Assembly (NCBI GenBank): GCA_020061125.1
Contig: JAGUYV010000269.1
Coordinates: forward strand, 1-7,944
Origin: a bacterium
GTDB lineage: Bacteria > UBP15 > UBA6099 > DSWB01
DNA: 7,944 nucleotides
Direction of reading: 5' to 3'
Positions 6,326 to 7,944 of this stretch are shown piece after piece. Positions within the stretch are counted from its first letter, which is position 1, and each line of letters opens with the position of its first letter. A model generated the notes under the pieces. That model did no database searches. It was not told the origin of the DNA and was given only the letters and a program-made list of their open reading frames with translations. A program made the position numbers and the translations under genes.

Positions 6326-6353
6326 GCGTGTAGCGTGTAGCGAGTAGCGTGTA
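6326..6353 (+). repeat. Left terminal inverted repeat of the cassette (four heptads)
   Basis: Four tandem heptads of the form GCGNGTA, with N = T, T, A, T, begin on the base after the SPOR stop codon. They are the inverted counterpart of 6870-6897 (26 of 28 positions complementary). The adjoining GGGAAAGGC (6354-6362) also pairs in part with GTTTTCCCC (6861-6869). Confidence 0.9.
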
Positions 6354-6424
6354 GGGAAAGGCAAAAGCAAAGAAAAATCGAATCGCCGGGGCGCACACGC
6401 GGGATGCAACAGTGAGGAGGTCGT

Positions 6425-6793
6425 GTGAAAACACGCAGCTACAAGGATCTCATTGTATATCAGAAGTCGTATGCTTTATGTTTGGAGATCTACCGGATTA
6501 CCGGGGAATTTCCCAAGGCGGAATTGTACGGACTGACATCGCAGATGCGGCGTGCGGCGGTTTCCATTCCATCGAATATCGCGGAAGGATACAGGCGCAG
6601 GAACAGGAAAGAATACATGCGCTTTTTGCGTATCGCCCATGGGTCCTGCGCCGAGCTTGAAACCCAGCTTGCACTATCAACAGATCTCGGGTTTATGCCG
6701 GAAGCTCACGGCCAGGAAGCGCTGGCCGCGCTCGACGAAGTCAGCCGTATGTTGCGCAAAATGCATCAAACACTGGAAAGCAAACAAACCTGA
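6425..6793 (+). CDS. Four-helix-bundle protein, 23S rRNA intervening-sequence (IVP/S23) family
   Basis: The 122-residue protein matches this family throughout. It begins SYKDLIVYQKSYALCLEIYRIT (5-26), has FPKAELYGLTSQMRRAAVSIPSNIAEG in conserved spacing (29-55), and continues with EYMRFLRIAHGSCAELETQL (63-82) and a final amphipathic helix (95-118). Four helices are predicted with no membrane segment. The family was first seen in insertions within 23S rRNA genes (Leptospira, Coxiella) and is related in fold to the Avd accessory protein of diversity-generating retroelements; its biochemical role is not established. Here it is not in an rRNA gene. The start is GTG with GAGGAGG (6414-6420) ending 4 nt upstream. 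Codon choice differs from its neighbours, including TTA, GTA and three AGG codons close together. It lies centrally between the two inverted heptad repeats. Confidence 0.92.
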   Translation: MKTRSYKDLIVYQKSYALCLEIYRITGEFPKAELYGLTSQMRRAAVSIPSNIAEGYRRRNRKEYMRFLRIAHGSCAELETQLALSTDLGFMPEAHGQEALAALDEVSRMLRKMHQTLESKQT

Positions 6794-6816
6794 TCAGTGG
6801 ACGGCGTCTGATTTTT
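6793..6816 (+). terminator. Weak candidate terminator after the four-helix-bundle gene
   Basis: ATCAG (6793-6797) can pair with CTGAT (6808-6812) just past the stop codon, followed by further T to 6816. The stem is only 5 bp with a 10-nt loop, so efficiency would be low. A GATAAT (6819-6824) lies next to it and could be a -10 for trxB, but no good -35 accompanies it. Confidence 0.25.
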
Positions 6817-6869
6817 GGGATAATTTACTGTCATGTACAGGGAACCGCCCGATCAATCCGGTTTTCCCC

Positions 6870-6897
6870 TACGCGCTACTCGCTACACGCTACTCGC
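6870..6897 (-). repeat. Right terminal inverted repeat of the cassette (four heptads)
   Basis: Four tandem heptads of the form TACNCGC, with N = G, T, A, T, end 4 nt before the AAGGAG ribosome site of trxB. Together they are complementary to the left repeat except at two of 28 positions. One of these would be a tolerated G-U pair in RNA. Confidence 0.9.
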
Positions 6898-6917
6898 TGA
6901 CAAGGAGTTTACAAGCA

Positions 6918-7856
6918 ATGGATAAATCCCGATACGATGTCATCATCATCGGCGCTGGCCCGGGCGGGCTGACCTGCGCCATGTACATAGCGCGGGCCGG
7001 TCTGACGCCCCTGGTGCTTGAGCGCGGCGGCCCGGGCGGGCAGATGCTCGCCACGGAGCTGATCGAGAATTATCCAGGCTTCCCGGATAATGTGACCGGA
7101 ACGGAGCTGGCCGAAAAGCTCGTGGAGCACGCCAAACGCTGGGGCGCGGAAGTGGCCTACGGAGATGTCAAAGAATTCTGCGCGCGCGGCGAGGACAATG
7201 CGATCTGCGTGCAAACCGCGGCGGGCGAACAGCTCACCTGCCGCGCGCTTGTGCTGGCCACGGGCGCGGCCCCGCGCAAGGTGGGCTTCAAGGGCGAGGA
7301 AGAATTCATCGGCCGCGGTGTGAGCTACTGCGCGCTGTGCGACGGCAACTTCTACCGCGGCCGCGATGTGTGCGTGGTAGGCGGCGGCGACAGCGCCGTG
7401 GAAGAAGCCGTGTATCTTAGCAACATCGCCAAAAGCATCACCGTGATTCACCGGCGCGAACAGCTTCGCGCCAAAAAGGTCGCCCAGGACGCGGCCATGG
7501 CGCGCGACAATATTTCCTTCCGTTGGAACTCGGAAGTCGAGGAAGTGTTTGGCACGCAGTTCGTCGAGGGCGTGCGCGTGAAAAACAACAAGACCGGGGA
7601 ACAGAGTGAGATCCCCTGCGACGGCATTTTCTTTTATGTAGGCATTGTGCCGGCCACGAGTTATGCGCCTGACTTCATCGAGCGCGACGAGCTTGGCTTC
7701 ATCAAAACCGACATGAAAATGCAGACCAGCAGCCCGGGCATATACGCCGTGGGAGATGTGCGCCGGCCCATGGGACGGCAGGTGGCCACGGCCGTGGGCG
7801 ACGGCGCGGACGCGGCTATCGCCATCCAGCACTATCTGCTCGAATATCCCTGGTAA
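6918..7856 (+). CDS. trxB: Thioredoxin reductase (NADPH)
   Basis: This FAD enzyme passes electrons from NADPH to thioredoxin in the cytoplasm. The 312-residue protein has the standard length and order. The FAD-binding GAGPGG (12-17) comes first, then GGQMLATELIENYPGFP (40-56) and ATGAAPR (114-120). The redox site is CALC (C138, C141) followed by DG, and the NADPH motifs are GGGDSA (155-160) and HRREQLRA (178-185). The C-terminal FAD motif is GIYAVGD (274-280), followed by RQVATAVGDGA (287-297). The usual CATC is CALC here, a common variant. The frame is open well upstream through the heptad repeat, but AAGGAG (6902-6907) with 10 nt spacing fixes the ATG at 6918 and the FAD motif near the N-terminus. 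The next gene's ribosome site overlaps its stop codon. Confidence 0.96.
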   Translation: MDKSRYDVIIIGAGPGGLTCAMYIARAGLTPLVLERGGPGGQMLATELIENYPGFPDNVTGTELAEKLVEHAKRWGAEVAYGDVKEFCARGEDNAICVQTAAGEQLTCRALVLATGAAPRKVGFKGEEEFIGRGVSYCALCDGNFYRGRDVCVVGGGDSAVEEAVYLSNIAKSITVIHRREQLRAKKVAQDAAMARDNISFRWNSEVEEVFGTQFVEGVRVKNNKTGEQSEIPCDGIFFYVGIVPATSYAPDFIERDELGFIKTDMKMQTSSPGIYAVGDVRRPMGRQVATAVGDGADAAIAIQHYLLEYPW

Positions 7857-7869
7857 GGAGACTCCGCCC

Positions 7870-7944
7870 ATGAACTGCCCGCGCTGCGGACAGGCCGTAA
7901 AACCAGGCGCCCAATTCTGCGCACAATGCGGCGCGTCCATGCCC
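7870..7944 (+). CDS. N-terminus of a zinc-ribbon protein (partial, runs off the right edge)
   Basis: The first 25 codons encode a complete zinc-ribbon knuckle pair: C3-P-R-C6-G, then ten residues, then F-C17-A-Q-C20-G. N-terminal ribbons of this kind are common in small bacterial membrane or regulatory proteins; what follows is outside the window. AAGGAG (7855-7860) overlaps the trxB stop codon and lies 9 nt before the ATG. The gene is therefore very likely co-transcribed and possibly translationally coupled with trxB. Confidence 0.85.
   Translation, partial: MNCPRCGQAVKPGAQFCAQCGASMP

Larger units (their letters stand above)
6326..6897 (+). mobile_element. Heptad-repeat-bounded cassette carrying a four-helix-bundle gene
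   Basis: This 572-bp unit has 28-bp imperfect inverted repeats at both ends and one gene inside. It is flanked on both sides by the trinucleotide TGA (6323-6325 and 6898-6900), as expected for a 3-bp target duplication. Deleting the unit plus one TGA gives SPOR-TGA-CAAGGAG and then ATG of trxB after 17 nt, a normal junction for this gene run. Inside, the coding sequence is visibly less GC-rich than its neighbours. No transposase is present, so movement would need help in trans or an RNA-based route. Calling it mobile is an inference from repeats, flanks and composition. Confidence 0.65.

Noticed and set aside
6326-6897. Tandem heptads considered as a CRISPR array
   Set aside because: Units are 7 bp with no spacers, in two inverted blocks around a gene; nothing resembles CRISPR repeats or cas genes.
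6326-6897. A 23S rRNA gene around the IVP-family gene
   Set aside because: The flanks are clear protein-coding genes (SPOR protein and trxB); no rRNA sequence is present anywhere in the window.
6909-7940. A 343-codon minus-strand frame
   Set aside because: It is the antisense shadow of trxB and the zinc-ribbon start, with His/Ala/Arg-rich, motif-free translation.

Overview
The window is GC-rich, protein-dense bacterial DNA. A TorF-like porin, other exported proteins and a SPOR-domain protein point to a Gram-negative, outer-membrane bacterium. Nothing fixes the phylum. A free-standing four-helix-bundle (23S-IVP family) gene inside heptad repeats fits uncultured lineages such as the PVC/Omnitrophota groups, but that placement is a low-confidence inference.

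Layout. Minus strand, left: the first 27 codons of an exported protein (1-81), preceded by a 422-aa secreted pentapeptide-repeat protein (174-1442). Divergent from the latter is a 341-aa medium-chain, zinc-type dehydrogenase (1593-2618, plus strand). The two share a compact promoter region (about 1489-1541) in which the proposed -35 elements overlap. Convergent with the dehydrogenase is a TorF-like outer-membrane porin (2769-3494, minus), followed on its own strand by a strong UUCG-capped terminator (2635-2678). A 395-bp gene-free stretch (3495-3889) then carries an operator-like repeat and the promoter of the right-hand gene run.

The right half is a plus-strand series: tgt (tRNA-guanine transglycosylase), yajC (Sec accessory protein), a membrane-anchored SPOR protein with its own TATAAT promoter, a four-helix-bundle protein, trxB (thioredoxin reductase), and the start of a zinc-ribbon protein. 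tgt-yajC is a classical pairing, but secD/secF do not follow yajC here.

Most notable: the four-helix-bundle gene sits in a 572-bp cassette (6326-6897). It is bounded by 28-bp inverted repeats, each made of four GCGNGTA/TACNCGC heptads, and flanked on both sides by TGA. The left TGA is the stop codon of the SPOR gene. Removing the cassette and one TGA would restore a 17-nt SPOR-to-trxB junction with an intact ribosome binding site. The cassette therefore looks like a small mobile element that landed precisely at a stop codon inside an operon. In RNA its ends would pair into a long stem, which resembles the intervening sequences in 23S rRNA where this protein family was first found. A second recurring theme is a short GC-rich hairpin between the proposed transcription start and the Shine-Dalgarno sequence of several genes.
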